This document shows, one piece after another, positions 34,244 to 41,861 of a stretch of 47,183 nucleotides of DNA. Numbering within the stretch: the stretch's first letter is position 1; every line of letters begins with the position of its first letter. Below the pieces are notes generated by a model. That model ran no database searches, was not told the DNA's origin, and worked only from the letters and a program-made list of their open reading frames with translations. This DNA comes from Streptomyces sp. ISL-98 (GTDB lineage: Bacteria > Actinomycetota > Actinomycetes > Streptomycetales > Streptomycetaceae), in NCBI RefSeq assembly GCF_018614055.1, contig NZ_JAGGPB010000095.1:1-47183 (forward strand), given 5' to 3'. Made by a program: the position numbers and the translations under genes.

Positions 34244-35038
34244 TCATGTCGTATCGGACGCCGGGGTGGGCGGCAGGGCGGGAGGTGTGCGGCTCACCGT
34301 CCGGCCCAGCGCGGCCGCCGCCCGCGCGAACTTCATGGCGTCCACGACGGCCGCGCCGCCCAGGTCGTTGTTGAAGTAGACGTACACCTCGGCCTCGTCC
34401 GGCCAGGCGTCGGTGATGCGCCCGGCCCAGGACTTCAGCGCCTGGCGTCCGTAGCGCGGCGGCGGCTCCGTGATGCCGCCGTGGAACCGTACGTACCCCC
34501 AGGACGCCGTACGCCACAGGGGCGTCACCGGGCGGGACCACCGGTCCGCCCAGCACAGCGCGCTGCCGTGCCGCTCCAGCACCGCCCGGAGTTCGCTCTC
34601 CGCCTCCCACCACGAGGGGTGGCGCAGTTCGACGGCGACCCGGACCGTGCCGGGAAAGCAGCGCAGGCAGGTGTCCAGGCTGTCGGTGTCCTGCCGGAAG
34701 TTCGGCGGGAGTTGCAGCAGGACGGGCCCCAGCCGGTCGGCGAGGCCCTCGGCGCGGCCCATCAGCCGGCCGACCGGCTCCTCGGGGTCGCGCAGCCGCT
34801 TGAGGTGGGTGAGGTAGCGGCTGGCTTTGACGGCCATGACGAAACCCTCCGGCGTCCGCTGCCGCCAGGAGGCGAAGACTTCCGTACTGGGGAGGCGGTA
34901 GAAGGCGTTGTTGTTCTCCACAGTGGCGAACTGCCGGGCGTACTCCTCCAGCCAGAGCCGCTGCGGTTGCTTGGGCGGATAGAGGACGCCGCGCCAGTCC
35001 TTGTACTGCCACCCCGAGGTTCCGACGAGCATGGGCAT
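34244..35038 (-). CDS. DUF72 (YecE-like) TIM-barrel protein
   Basis: A 264-residue protein with the start MPMLVGTSGWQYKDWRGVLYP typical of DUF72, then FATVENNNAFYRLPS, FVMAVKASRYLTHLKRL, GPVLLQLPPNF and VYVYFNNDLGGAAV. The fold is a TIM barrel with unknown activity. It is divergent from the PP2C gene across the riboswitch region. Confidence 0.92.
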   Translation of the reverse strand: MPMLVGTSGWQYKDWRGVLYPPKQPQRLWLEEYARQFATVENNNAFYRLPSTEVFASWRQRTPEGFVMAVKASRYLTHLKRLRDPEEPVGRLMGRAEGLADRLGPVLLQLPPNFRQDTDSLDTCLRCFPGTVRVAVELRHPSWWEAESELRAVLERHGSALCWADRWSRPVTPLWRTASWGYVRFHGGITEPPPRYGRQALKSWAGRITDAWPDEAEVYVYFNNDLGGAAVVDAMKFARAAAALGRTVSRTPPALPPTPASDTT

Positions 35039-35118
35039 GCTCCGATCTTTGCCCCAAAAAGGTAAAAAATGTCACGAAAGGTCTTCCATCTGGTGTATGG
35101 AGCGTTACTCTGATAACA

Positions 35119-35294
35119 GACCTGCGGGATGAGCGAGGGAGTCCAACCGGAGTAGCCGACTTTGGCGGAAGCTGTTACGCCGCTGAGGCCGACGTCGACG
35201 GTCGGGCTGAGAGGCCGGAAAGTCGCAAGACTGGAAGGCGACCCCCACTACCTGATCCGGGTAATGCCGGCGCAGGGAGCCCGTCTCGTAGGTC
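35119..35294 (+). ncRNA. thiamine pyrophosphate (THI-box) riboswitch
   Basis: The conserved halves are plain: GGGCTGAGAGG at 35204-35214, and ACCTGATCCGGGTAATGCC.. ending GCGCAGGGAG at 35250-35279. The P1 helix pairs 35119-35134 with 35279-35294 (16 positions, one mismatch, a few G-U). GGGAGTCC at 35137-35144 provides P2 and P3 5' strands (GGG to CCC near 35242-35246; GTCC to GGGC at 35204-35207). There is an enlarged P3 extension and an added hairpin at 35214-35239 with a GCAA loop. Ligand should be TPP. It lies upstream of a PP2C gene, not of a thiamine gene. Confidence 0.86.
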
Positions 35295-35304
35295 GTTCAT
35301 GTGC

Positions 35305-35332
35305 AGCCCCAGGTCCTTGACCTGGGGCTTTT
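35305..35332 (+). terminator. riboswitch expression platform: intrinsic terminator
   Basis: A perfect 11-bp stem AGCCCCAGGTC / GACCTGGGGCT with loop CTT ends in TTTT (35329-35332), starts 11 bases after P1 and lies 36 bases ahead of the PP2C start. The 5' arm CCCCAGGTC can alternatively pair with GACCTGCGGG (35119-35128), the P1 5' strand, so P1 and an antiterminator exclude each other. Confidence 0.85.
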
Positions 35333-35367
35333 GCCTTGAAGAGGGCAAGGAGAGGCGAGACGCTTCG

Positions 35368-36114
35368 ATGGCGTACGTAACAGTCACCGCCCTGAGCCAT
35401 CCCGGCCTGATCCGCGACCACAACGAGGACAGCCTCGTGGCCGGCCCGTGGACGCTGTGCGGCACCGTGACCGAGAACCCGCAGACGCTTGTGTTCCCCC
35501 TCGGCACACCGCTCGTCGTGGCGGTGGCCGACGGCATGGGCGGGCAACCGGCCGGCGAGGTGGCCAGTGCGCTGGTCGTCCGCGAACTGGCGTTGCTCGG
35601 CCCGTCGCTGGACAGCGAGGAAGCCGTTCGTGACGCCCTCAAGCTGTGCAACCAGGCGGTGTACGCGTCCGCCGACCGCGATACGGCGCTGAGGACCATG
35701 GGCACCACGGTCGCGGGTGTCGTCGTACTGGCGGATTCGCTGCTCGTGTTCAACGTGGGCGACAGCAGGGTGCTCAACGCGATTCCGGACGGACTTCGCC
35801 GGGTGAGCGAGGACGACAGCCCGCCGTTGCCGCCGGGGCAGCGCACCACGTCAATCGTCACGCAGGCGCTCGGCGGCTCCCACCGGTTCAGCGCCATCAC
35901 GCCGCACATCGCGACATCGCCGCTTTACCCGGGCGACCGCTACCTGGTGTGCACCGACGGCCTGACCGATCCCGTGCCGGAGAACGCGATCGACGACCTG
36001 CTGAGCCTCCACGACGAGGACGCCAGGGCCGCTTTCGAGCTGTGGAAGTCCGCGATCGAGGCGGGAGGGCCCGACAACGTCACGCTCGCGTTGATCGGTG
36101 TCGGCGATCAGTGA
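35368..36114 (+). CDS. PP2C-type Ser/Thr protein phosphatase under a TPP riboswitch
   Basis: A 248-residue soluble phosphatase starting at ATG 35368, after GGCAAGGAGAGG. Metal-binding motifs are complete: RDHNEDS (Asp17/Asp21), VADGMGG (Asp55), VGDSRV, CTDGLTDPVPE (Asp197) and GGPDNVTL (Asp236). There is no membrane or sensory domain, so it is a Stp/PppP-like housekeeping form. It is a single-gene transcript, with the riboswitch and terminator upstream and a convergent gene 81 bases downstream. Control by TPP is inferred from position. Confidence 0.93.
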   Translation: MAYVTVTALSHPGLIRDHNEDSLVAGPWTLCGTVTENPQTLVFPLGTPLVVAVADGMGGQPAGEVASALVVRELALLGPSLDSEEAVRDALKLCNQAVYASADRDTALRTMGTTVAGVVVLADSLLVFNVGDSRVLNAIPDGLRRVSEDDSPPLPPGQRTTSIVTQALGGSHRFSAITPHIATSPLYPGDRYLVCTDGLTDPVPENAIDDLLSLHDEDARAAFELWKSAIEAGGPDNVTLALIGVGDQ

Positions 36115-36195
36115 AAGACGCAGCCGCCGGCTTCTGCTCGGGAGCCATCCTCGTCACCGAGGCAGTCCAGTGACCGTTACGGGCACCGAAGGCGG

Positions 36196-36873
36196 TCAGT
36201 CCTCATCCGGGCCTTTCAGCTCCTGGAGCCGTTCGGCGATGTCGTCGGCCCACTCCTGGGCCCAGCGGCGGAGCTCGGTGACGGCGCGTTCGTCGAGACC
36301 GTACGCGGCGAACTCTCTGTCGTCGATCCACTCGGCCCCGGTGAGGCGGGCCTGAAGGTCCGTGAGATCGAACGTATCGATGGCGTGGCGGCGGCCCAGC
36401 TCTTCGAGTTCGGTACGACTCCAGCGGTCGGCGGCGGCACGTACGTCGATCAGGTCGCGGGCGAGTCCCCGGTCGTACAGCGCGCGGACCGTGGTGCCGA
36501 CGACGTCCTCAAGGGAAAGGACCAGCCCGTGCTCGGTCTGCACAAGCGGCCGCCAGAGCGCTTCCTTGAGGACGTCGACCACGTACTCCCCACTGCTGTC
36601 GGCGCTGTCGGAATCGGTGACGATCAGCCGGGCGGACAGCGGATCAGCCTCCACTGCCTTTACGTGCCAACCGCGCGCCTCCAGGCCGGCACGCAGGGTG
36701 GCGGCGATGTTCTCCATCCGTTCCGGGTGCTCGGTGGCAACTTCGAGGTCATGGCCGACCCGGTCCACCAGGCCGTGGGCGTAGACGGCGTATTCGCCTG
36801 CGAGCGCCAGCGGGTAGGAAGCACCCACGGCGAGAACGTCGGCGAGCAGGCGCCGGTGCGGTTCGGCTGGCAC
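36196..36873 (-). CDS. AbiEii/AbiGii-type nucleotidyltransferase-like protein
   Basis: A 225-residue protein from GTG 36873, whose start lies two bases after the stop of the small hydrophobic gene; a longer ATG at 36909 overlaps that gene by 34 bases. The motif YPLALAGEYAVYAHGLVDRVGHDLEVATE is the nucleotidyltransferase core used by AbiEii-like toxins (G-x-Y/A-V..D-x-E/D). A middle VVDVLKEALWRPLV and LSLEDVVGTTVRALYDRGLARDLIDV follow. No AbiEi-like antitoxin is seen next to it. Activity is inferred from the fold only. Confidence 0.75.
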   Translation of the reverse strand: MPAEPHRRLLADVLAVGASYPLALAGEYAVYAHGLVDRVGHDLEVATEHPERMENIAATLRAGLEARGWHVKAVEADPLSARLIVTDSDSADSSGEYVVDVLKEALWRPLVQTEHGLVLSLEDVVGTTVRALYDRGLARDLIDVRAAADRWSRTELEELGRRHAIDTFDLTDLQARLTGAEWIDDREFAAYGLDERAVTELRRWAQEWADDIAERLQELKGPDED

Positions 36874-36875
36874 GG

Positions 36876-37046
36876 TCAGCGGATGGGCCGGCCGGCACGC
36901 CGGGACCATCGCACGGCGCCGAAGGCCACATCGATCACGAAGAGCACGATGCCGATGATCAGCAGGTAGCCCAGACCTTCTGCCACCGCGCCGATGATTC
37001 CCAGTACGACGGCCACCAGGATGAGCGCCAGGAAGAGTGCTACCAC
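36876..37046 (-). CDS. 56-residue hydrophobic membrane protein
   Basis: A GTG start at 37046 lies seven bases after GGAGG (37054-37058). The product MVALFLALILVAVVLGIIGA, then VAEGLGYLLIIGIVLFVIDV, ends in a basic tail (RWSRRAGRPIR). It has two membrane helices and resembles the small hydrophobic proteins often found near stress genes of actinomycetes. Its TGA (36878-36876) directly precedes the GTG of the nucleotidyltransferase gene, a termination-reinitiation arrangement. Confidence 0.75.
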   Translation of the reverse strand: MVALFLALILVAVVLGIIGAVAEGLGYLLIIGIVLFVIDVAFGAVRWSRRAGRPIR

Positions 37047-37098
37047 CCGAAAGCCTCCTTCGTGCCGAGCTGTGCCGAGCTGTACGGGGCGCGGGCAG

Positions 37099-37455
37099 TC
37101 AGCGGCGCGCGAGTTGCCGTTCGCCGTTGGGCCCCGGCTTGTAGGTCATGCCGTAGTGCTGGAAGATCGACTCCTCCTGCTCGGCGGGCAGGACGTCGTC
37201 CGTGCCGATCGAAGGGGCCTTTTTCACCAGTCCCTTGGCGTAGGCGACTTTGACGTAGCCCGGCCCGAGGATTGCCTCGCCGAGAGGTACGAAGGTCAGG
37301 TGCTGCCGGGTGACCAGCCCGGTCCGGACGGTGGCCATGGCCGGCTCGTCGGTGGTGGTGTCCACATAGACCGCTTCGAGTACGCCGATCTTGTGCCCCT
37401 TTGGGTCGACGACATCGTGGTTGCGCCACTCGCGGATATCGGCTGCCTGGATCAT
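37099..37455 (-). CDS. PRC-barrel domain protein
   Basis: A 118-residue protein with the PRC-barrel pattern DIREWRNHDVVDPKGHKIGVLEAVYVDTTTDEPAMATVRT at about 5-75 and a short hydrophilic C-terminal tail (EQEESIFQHYGMTY). Such domains bind RNA or protein surfaces and often occur in stress-related proteins of streptomycetes. It is upstream of the hydrophobic protein gene with a 52-base gap. Confidence 0.88.
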   Translation of the reverse strand: MIQAADIREWRNHDVVDPKGHKIGVLEAVYVDTTTDEPAMATVRTGLVTRQHLTFVPLGEAILGPGYVKVAYAKGLVKKAPSIGTDDVLPAEQEESIFQHYGMTYKPGPNGERQLARR

Positions 37456-37576
37456 GCCCTCTCCCTCTTGCGCGCCCTCGGCGTTTCAAGTGTGCCCCCG
37501 CCGACCGCCCACGTCGCGGTCAGTCACCCGGACGGGGCCGCGCCTGGGTGTCCCAGTCCCTGTGCGGCTGTGACAA

Positions 37577-37604
37577 CGGCCCCGGCGTATACACACCGGG
37601 GCCG
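37577..37604. terminator. hairpin terminator
   Basis: A perfect 9-bp stem CGGCCCCGG / CCGGGGCCG with a ten-base loop lies 88 bases beyond the stop of the minus-strand gene at 37693 and upstream of the PRC-barrel gene. A second short GCCC-GGGC hairpin adjoins it at about 37602-37617. Confidence 0.7.
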
Positions 37605-37692
37605 CCCTTCCGGGCGGTTGCACGTGAGAGTGAACCAACCCAAATCAATGCTACTGCCCATGGTGCGCGTCGGACGTGGCCCGAGCATCGCG

Positions 37693-37962
37693 TCAACCGC
37701 GTTCTTCTTCGGCCTCCATGCGCCGAATTCCTTGGTGTGTCAGCGTGACCATGGCGGGCGTATTGCCCGTGGCCCAGTCGACCGAGATCAGGTCCTCGCC
37801 CACCAGATAGGTGCAGGCGGCAGCCAGATCCTCTTGGCGGATCCCGAGATCGTGAAGCAGCTGGGCCCCCGTGACCCCCAGAAGGCGGTTGCCTTCAGTG
37901 GCCTCGTACAGAGCCTGCATGATCTTCTCGCGGTACGCCTTCCGCTCCGCCAGTGATGCCAT
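37693..37962 (-). CDS. small winged-helix-like protein
   Basis: An 89-residue protein from ATG 37962, preceded by GAGGGGG. The pattern MASLAERKAYREKIMQALYEATEGNRLLGVTGAQLLHDLG.. with VTLTHQGIRRMEAEE looks like a winged helix, as in YjcQ-like proteins. It may bind DNA or form protein contacts. The family is uncertain. Confidence 0.6.
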   Translation of the reverse strand: MASLAERKAYREKIMQALYEATEGNRLLGVTGAQLLHDLGIRQEDLAAACTYLVGEDLISVDWATGNTPAMVTLTHQGIRRMEAEEERG

Positions 37963-37987
37963 GACTACCCCCTCTGGGGGAGAATTT

Positions 37988-38003
37988 CGCATTGCTCAAT
38001 GCG
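37988..38003. promoter_or_regulatory. palindrome upstream of the winged-helix gene
   Basis: CGCATTG-CT-CAATGCG is a perfect 7-bp inverted repeat, 26 bases upstream of the start at 37962. It may be an operator, perhaps for autoregulation. Confidence 0.4.
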
Positions 38004-38107
38004 GCGGTGAAATGCCGGGCGCCGAATGGAGCCCGCATTGATTATCGCGGAGGCCGCCGTGTTCATCCCAGACCGCTTCTACCGGCGTCTGGAAAAGTTT
38101 CCCCCTT

Positions 38108-38659
38108 TTAGGCGTCATCCTCGGCAATCGCCCAGCCCGGGCGGTTGGGTGAAGCCTGTCGGTGCCGTTTCGGGCGCGTCATGCTGCTGTCGGATGTGCC
38201 AATGGCGGGTCCTGGTCGCTGACGCTTCGGTGCGCTCGGCATGGACAGGGGGCCGAGGCGCCATGGACGTGAGTCGGCGGAGCCGCGGGGGGCGGTCGAG
38301 AGCTGAGACACCTCCTGGTGGGACACACCGAGCAGTCGGCAGGCGTCGCCCTGGCTTACCCGCAAATCCTCGACCAGGGTGCGAGCAGCATCCGCGACTG
38401 CCTGCTGTTCGGCGCCGTCGGCCGCCGCACGGCGGCTCCTTGCCTCCGACACGGCCTGCAGCACTGACGCGAACTCCGGAACTACCAGCTCCACTGCGAT
38501 CGTGTCCGCCTGAACGCCACGCGCTTCGGCGATGGCCTCGCGCGCCAGGTCCTCGGCCTCGTCGAGGGTGCGGCACTGGGTGTGGAGGGCGGCATCCGGA
38601 ATGTCGACGGCCCACCACCGGCCGATTCTGTGCAGGTGGGCCTCGTAGCCATGGCTCAC
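38108..38659 (-). CDS. HicB-like antitoxin, orphan, with HTH and long tail
   Basis: A 183-residue protein from GTG 38659, eight bases after AAGGAGG. Residues 1-65 form a HicB-like RNase-H-fold domain (YEAHLHRIGRWWAVDIPDAALHTQCRTLDEAEDLAREAIAEARG), with an HTH at about 110-135 (RVSQGDACRLLGVSHQEVSQL). The final ~45 residues (Pro/Arg/Ser-rich) are not family-like. No HicA toxin reading frame is adjacent, so it is an orphan or regulator. Confidence 0.78.
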   Translation of the reverse strand: MSHGYEAHLHRIGRWWAVDIPDAALHTQCRTLDEAEDLAREAIAEARGVQADTIAVELVVPEFASVLQAVSEARSRRAAADGAEQQAVADAARTLVEDLRVSQGDACRLLGVSHQEVSQLSTAPRGSADSRPWRLGPLSMPSAPKRQRPGPAIGTSDSSMTRPKRHRQASPNRPGWAIAEDDA

Positions 38660-38712
38660 GGGGACTCGGCCTCCTTGATGTCTCACAACTCGACAGCCTG
38701 CGAACGGAGCGA

Positions 38713-39594
38713 TCAGCCGACGCACACGCCGATCAGGCACACGTGCGCCGACGATGTCGGCTCGGTCGTCGGTGTGCTGGGGAAAAGGTCCGCAAGCGGT
38801 GTGTCCGCGTCGTCGGGGCGTTCGGTGGAAGCGGGCGGCGCGGTCGTCTCGGGGGCCGGGACCGGGGGCGCGGCCGGGGCGTCGGAGGTGGTGTCGGGGC
38901 TGTCGACGGCCGTCCCCTTCGCCGACTCGGGCTTGGTGTCCGGCTTCGCGCTCAGGGGCGCTTGGGGCTGGGCCGTGGCGGCGGCCTTCGGCTGCCGGTT
39001 CGTCGTCGCGGAGGGAGTTGTGGCGTCGGCGGTGTTCTGCTGCCGGTTGGTGGTCACGGGTGGGCGAGTGCCGGGATGCCGCGAACCCCGGGTGTCCGGC
39101 TGCTCCGTCGACGAGTCGGTGTTCGCCGTACGGGGCGTGGACGTGGACGTGTTCACCGGCTCCGGCGGCGACCCCGCGTGTGTGTGGCTGGTGGACGGCC
39201 TGCTGGTCGGCAGCACGGCAACGGTCAGGGCGCCACCGACAATCGCAACCGCCGTCGCCGCAACGGCCCGACGCCGGTGCTTCTTCCACCGCGCCAGCTG
39301 CCGACGCCGCGCCGCCCGGCCCTGCCCGGTGGCGGAGGCGCCCTCGAAGCCGTCGGACGAAGCGCTGCCGGACGCATCCGCCGTCGCTTCTGTCCCGTCT
39401 GTCGCGGCTTCGGATACGCCGCTGCCGACTGGTACCGCCTCGTCCGGGAACCACGTCTCCACCGTCGTTGCGGCAGAGGCGACCGCGCCGTCGGGGCGGT
39501 GGGCAGGCGGGGCTATGTCGGGAGCGTAGGCGCCGCAGCCCGGGCACACGAGTGCCCCGTTGAGAGTCCGGCGGCACGAGGAGCAGTAGTCCAT
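38713..39594 (-). CDS. SCO2400-family membrane protein with N-terminal zinc ribbon
   Basis: A 293-residue protein starting MDYCSSCRRTLNGALVCPGCG: the four cysteines (C-x2-C, C-x2-C) form a zinc ribbon. A basic stretch (RRRQLARWKKHRRRA) precedes one membrane helix (about 111-128), and the rest is a Thr/Pro/Ala-rich exposed region. It ends with AHVCLIGVCVG. This architecture and N-terminal motif define the SCO2400-type family of streptomycetes. Function is unknown. Confidence 0.85.
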   Translation of the reverse strand: MDYCSSCRRTLNGALVCPGCGAYAPDIAPPAHRPDGAVASAATTVETWFPDEAVPVGSGVSEAATDGTEATADASGSASSDGFEGASATGQGRAARRRQLARWKKHRRRAVAATAVAIVGGALTVAVLPTSRPSTSHTHAGSPPEPVNTSTSTPRTANTDSSTEQPDTRGSRHPGTRPPVTTNRQQNTADATTPSATTNRQPKAAATAQPQAPLSAKPDTKPESAKGTAVDSPDTTSDAPAAPPVPAPETTAPPASTERPDDADTPLADLFPSTPTTEPTSSAHVCLIGVCVG

Positions 39595-39768
39595 ATGCGA
39601 TCTTTCTGCTGACTGCGCCGCCAGGGACGCCGGCGACCTGTTCAAGTCCGCACGCGGGATCGAGCGGCCGTAACGCTAACCGCCCCCGCCGAAGGTGGTG
39701 CGCAGCCCTTGTGACGCTGCTGCGAAGATTTGCTGACGCCTCGGTACGTCGTGATGCCCCGCCGTACG

Positions 39769-41376
39769 TCATGCCCAGCCGTGCTCCGCGACCTCCCGCG
39801 CGCGCCGCTTTCCCGGGGCGCTGCCCAGCCGGCCCAGCAGGAAGGCGGCGGGCATCGACACGAGGACGACCGTCTGAAGTGGGAACCAGTCCAGGTGCCA
39901 GTCCGGGAAGAGAGCCAAGGGCGTGCCGGAGAAGACCGGGCCGGAGATCTGCAGACCGACGGCGCAGCCCAGGCCTCCGTACAGCGTCCAGAGCAGCCCT
40001 TTTCGCGTATAGCCGGTCCAGAAGAGGGAGTAGACCAGTGCCGGCAGCAAGCAGGAGGCCGCCACTGCCAGGGAGAGGGCCGACAGGAACAGGACGTTCC
40101 ATCCCTGGACCCAGACGGCCAGTCCGATGCTCAGTGCTCCGACCCCTGCGGACGCCCAGCGTGCGGCGGCCACCTCGCGGCCCTCGCTCGTGCGCCCACG
40201 GCGCAGTACATGTGTGTACAGGTCGTGGGCGATCGCGCCCGCCGCCGCCAGGGTGATGCTCGCTACGACGGCCAGCGTGGTGAGGAAAACCGCGGAGGAG
40301 ACCAGGACGACGAGCAGTGCCCCGTTCGCGTGGGTCGACGGGCCGCCCGCCAGTTCGCCGGTGAGCATCAGCAGGGTGCTGTTGCCTCCCGGATCCGCGG
40401 CCATGATCGCCGGTGCGCCGACCAACGCGGCGGCCCCGAGGCCCAACAGCCCTGTGGCGAGGCAGAAGGCGCCGACGATGGCGATGGTGTGGCGCACCGT
40501 ACGGCGTGCGGCGGGTGCGTCGGGAGCCGCGCTGAGCTGCATGGCGACGTGCGGCAGGCACGCCACCCCCAGCACGATGGTGATCACCAGGCCGATGAAG
40601 TCGAGCGTGCCTTCGGGATCGGCACTGCCGGCGAACCGGAGGCCGGGACGCATATGGCCGGCGGGACGGCCGCTGCCCTGTCCGGCGGCGTTGATCAGGG
40701 CGTCGGTGCTCCAGTGGAAGCGATGGAGGAGCACCGCTGTCACAGCCACGGCCGCGCCGAGCAGCACGACCGTTTTGATCATCTGAATCACGATCGTGCC
40801 GCGCATGCCGCCGAACACCGTGGCGCAGACGACCAATATGCCGATCATGACGATGGCTGCCTGTTCGACGCCCGGACCGGGCAGTCCCAGCAGCGCTGCG
40901 GTGGTCACGCCCGCACCGGAGAGCTGTACGACGAGATAGGGGACGCAGATGCTCAAGGTCACGACGGCGACCGCGATCCTCACCGCGGGCCCGGGAGCCA
41001 CCAGGGCGAATGTGTCGCCCAGGGTGTAGCCGCCGCGCTCGCGCAGGGGGTGGGCCAGCAGGAGCAGTACACCGAGCGACAGCACCGTACACAGGGCGAT
41101 GAACAGGCCGTCGTAACCGAAGACAGCGACGCTTCCGGTGGTGCCGAGCACTGTGGCCGCCGACAGGTAGACACCGGCCAGTACGAAGGCCCCGCGCACG
41201 GGCGGCAGCCTGCGACCTGCTGTGTAGAAGTCGTTGACCCGGTCTCTCTCGGGGCCACTGAGGACGCAAATGAACAAGATGGGGACGATGAAGGCCAGGA
41301 AGCCCACAAGAACCAGGGCACGCGTGTCCTTGTCCAGGGCGCCGGGCGCGGCGGCGAGCAGGATCTCCGGACTCAT
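39769..41376 (-). CDS. sodium:solute symporter (cation/acetate type)
   Basis: A 535-residue protein with about 13-14 helices of the SSS family: DFYTAGRRLPPVRGAFVLAGVYLSAATVLG at the second helix, CVPYLVVQLSGAGVTTAALLG, and GMRGTIVIQMIKTVVLLG. Close in layout to ActP/MctC-like monocarboxylate symporters. It overlaps the DUF485 gene by four bases, as is normal for ActP with YjcH. Substrate probably acetate, pyruvate or a similar carboxylate. Confidence 0.9.
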   Translation of the reverse strand: MSPEILLAAAPGALDKDTRALVLVGFLAFIVPILFICVLSGPERDRVNDFYTAGRRLPPVRGAFVLAGVYLSAATVLGTTGSVAVFGYDGLFIALCTVLSLGVLLLLAHPLRERGGYTLGDTFALVAPGPAVRIAVAVVTLSICVPYLVVQLSGAGVTTAALLGLPGPGVEQAAIVMIGILVVCATVFGGMRGTIVIQMIKTVVLLGAAVAVTAVLLHRFHWSTDALINAAGQGSGRPAGHMRPGLRFAGSADPEGTLDFIGLVITIVLGVACLPHVAMQLSAAPDAPAARRTVRHTIAIVGAFCLATGLLGLGAAALVGAPAIMAADPGGNSTLLMLTGELAGGPSTHANGALLVVLVSSAVFLTTLAVVASITLAAAGAIAHDLYTHVLRRGRTSEGREVAAARWASAGVGALSIGLAVWVQGWNVLFLSALSLAVAASCLLPALVYSLFWTGYTRKGLLWTLYGGLGCAVGLQISGPVFSGTPLALFPDWHLDWFPLQTVVLVSMPAAFLLGRLGSAPGKRRAREVAEHGWA

Positions 41377-41675
41377 CGGTACTCCCCCTGCCCCTGCCCG
41401 TGCTCCTGCAGGGCTTCGCCGTGTCCGTACGCACTGCCGCCTTCCGCATGGCGGTCGTACCGAGCCGCCGTCCACACCAGCAGGGAGCCCTGGAGGAGGA
41501 GTGCCGGTACGCCGATGCTGGTCTCTCCCCAGATACGGGTGGCCATGAAGTCGGCGGCGGAGCAGGCGAGGAGCAGGTGTACGACGAAGGTCGAGCCGTT
41601 GACCACGGCGAAGGACAGGCCGGGGCGAGGAGGGCGTGGGCGGTGATGGAGCCGAGGGGCGTGCGGGTGGGCCAT
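41373..41675 (-). CDS. DUF485-type small membrane protein
   Basis: A 100-residue protein from ATG 41675, after GGAGA, with two hydrophobic segments (LSFAVVNGSTFVVHLLLACSAADFMA and IGVPALLLQGSLLVWTAARYD). It is the usual partner gene of ActP-type symporters (yjcH-like) and is translationally coupled to the symporter. The N terminus is His/Pro/Arg-rich. Confidence 0.78.
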   Translation of the reverse strand: MAHPHAPRLHHRPRPPRPGLSFAVVNGSTFVVHLLLACSAADFMATRIWGETSIGVPALLLQGSLLVWTAARYDRHAEGGSAYGHGEALQEHGQGQGEYR

Positions 41676-41861
41676 AACGTCTCCTGCGGGCGTGGATGCG
41701 GACGGATCGCCAATGACGAATCGCCAATGACGGGTCGCCTGTGATGGATCGCCTCTTATGCGAGGCTCACCAGAGCAGCACCGGCGCCCCGGTCCGTCCA
41801 TGCGCTGTGCCCGTGGTTGTTGTCCGCTCCCAACGCCCTGCGTGTGTGACTGTGCTGATGC

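Noticed and set aside
35119..35332. Considered as a cobalamin or ydaO (c-di-AMP) riboswitch
   Set aside because: No cobalamin box or ydaO core motif was seen, whereas both THI-box halves are plain.
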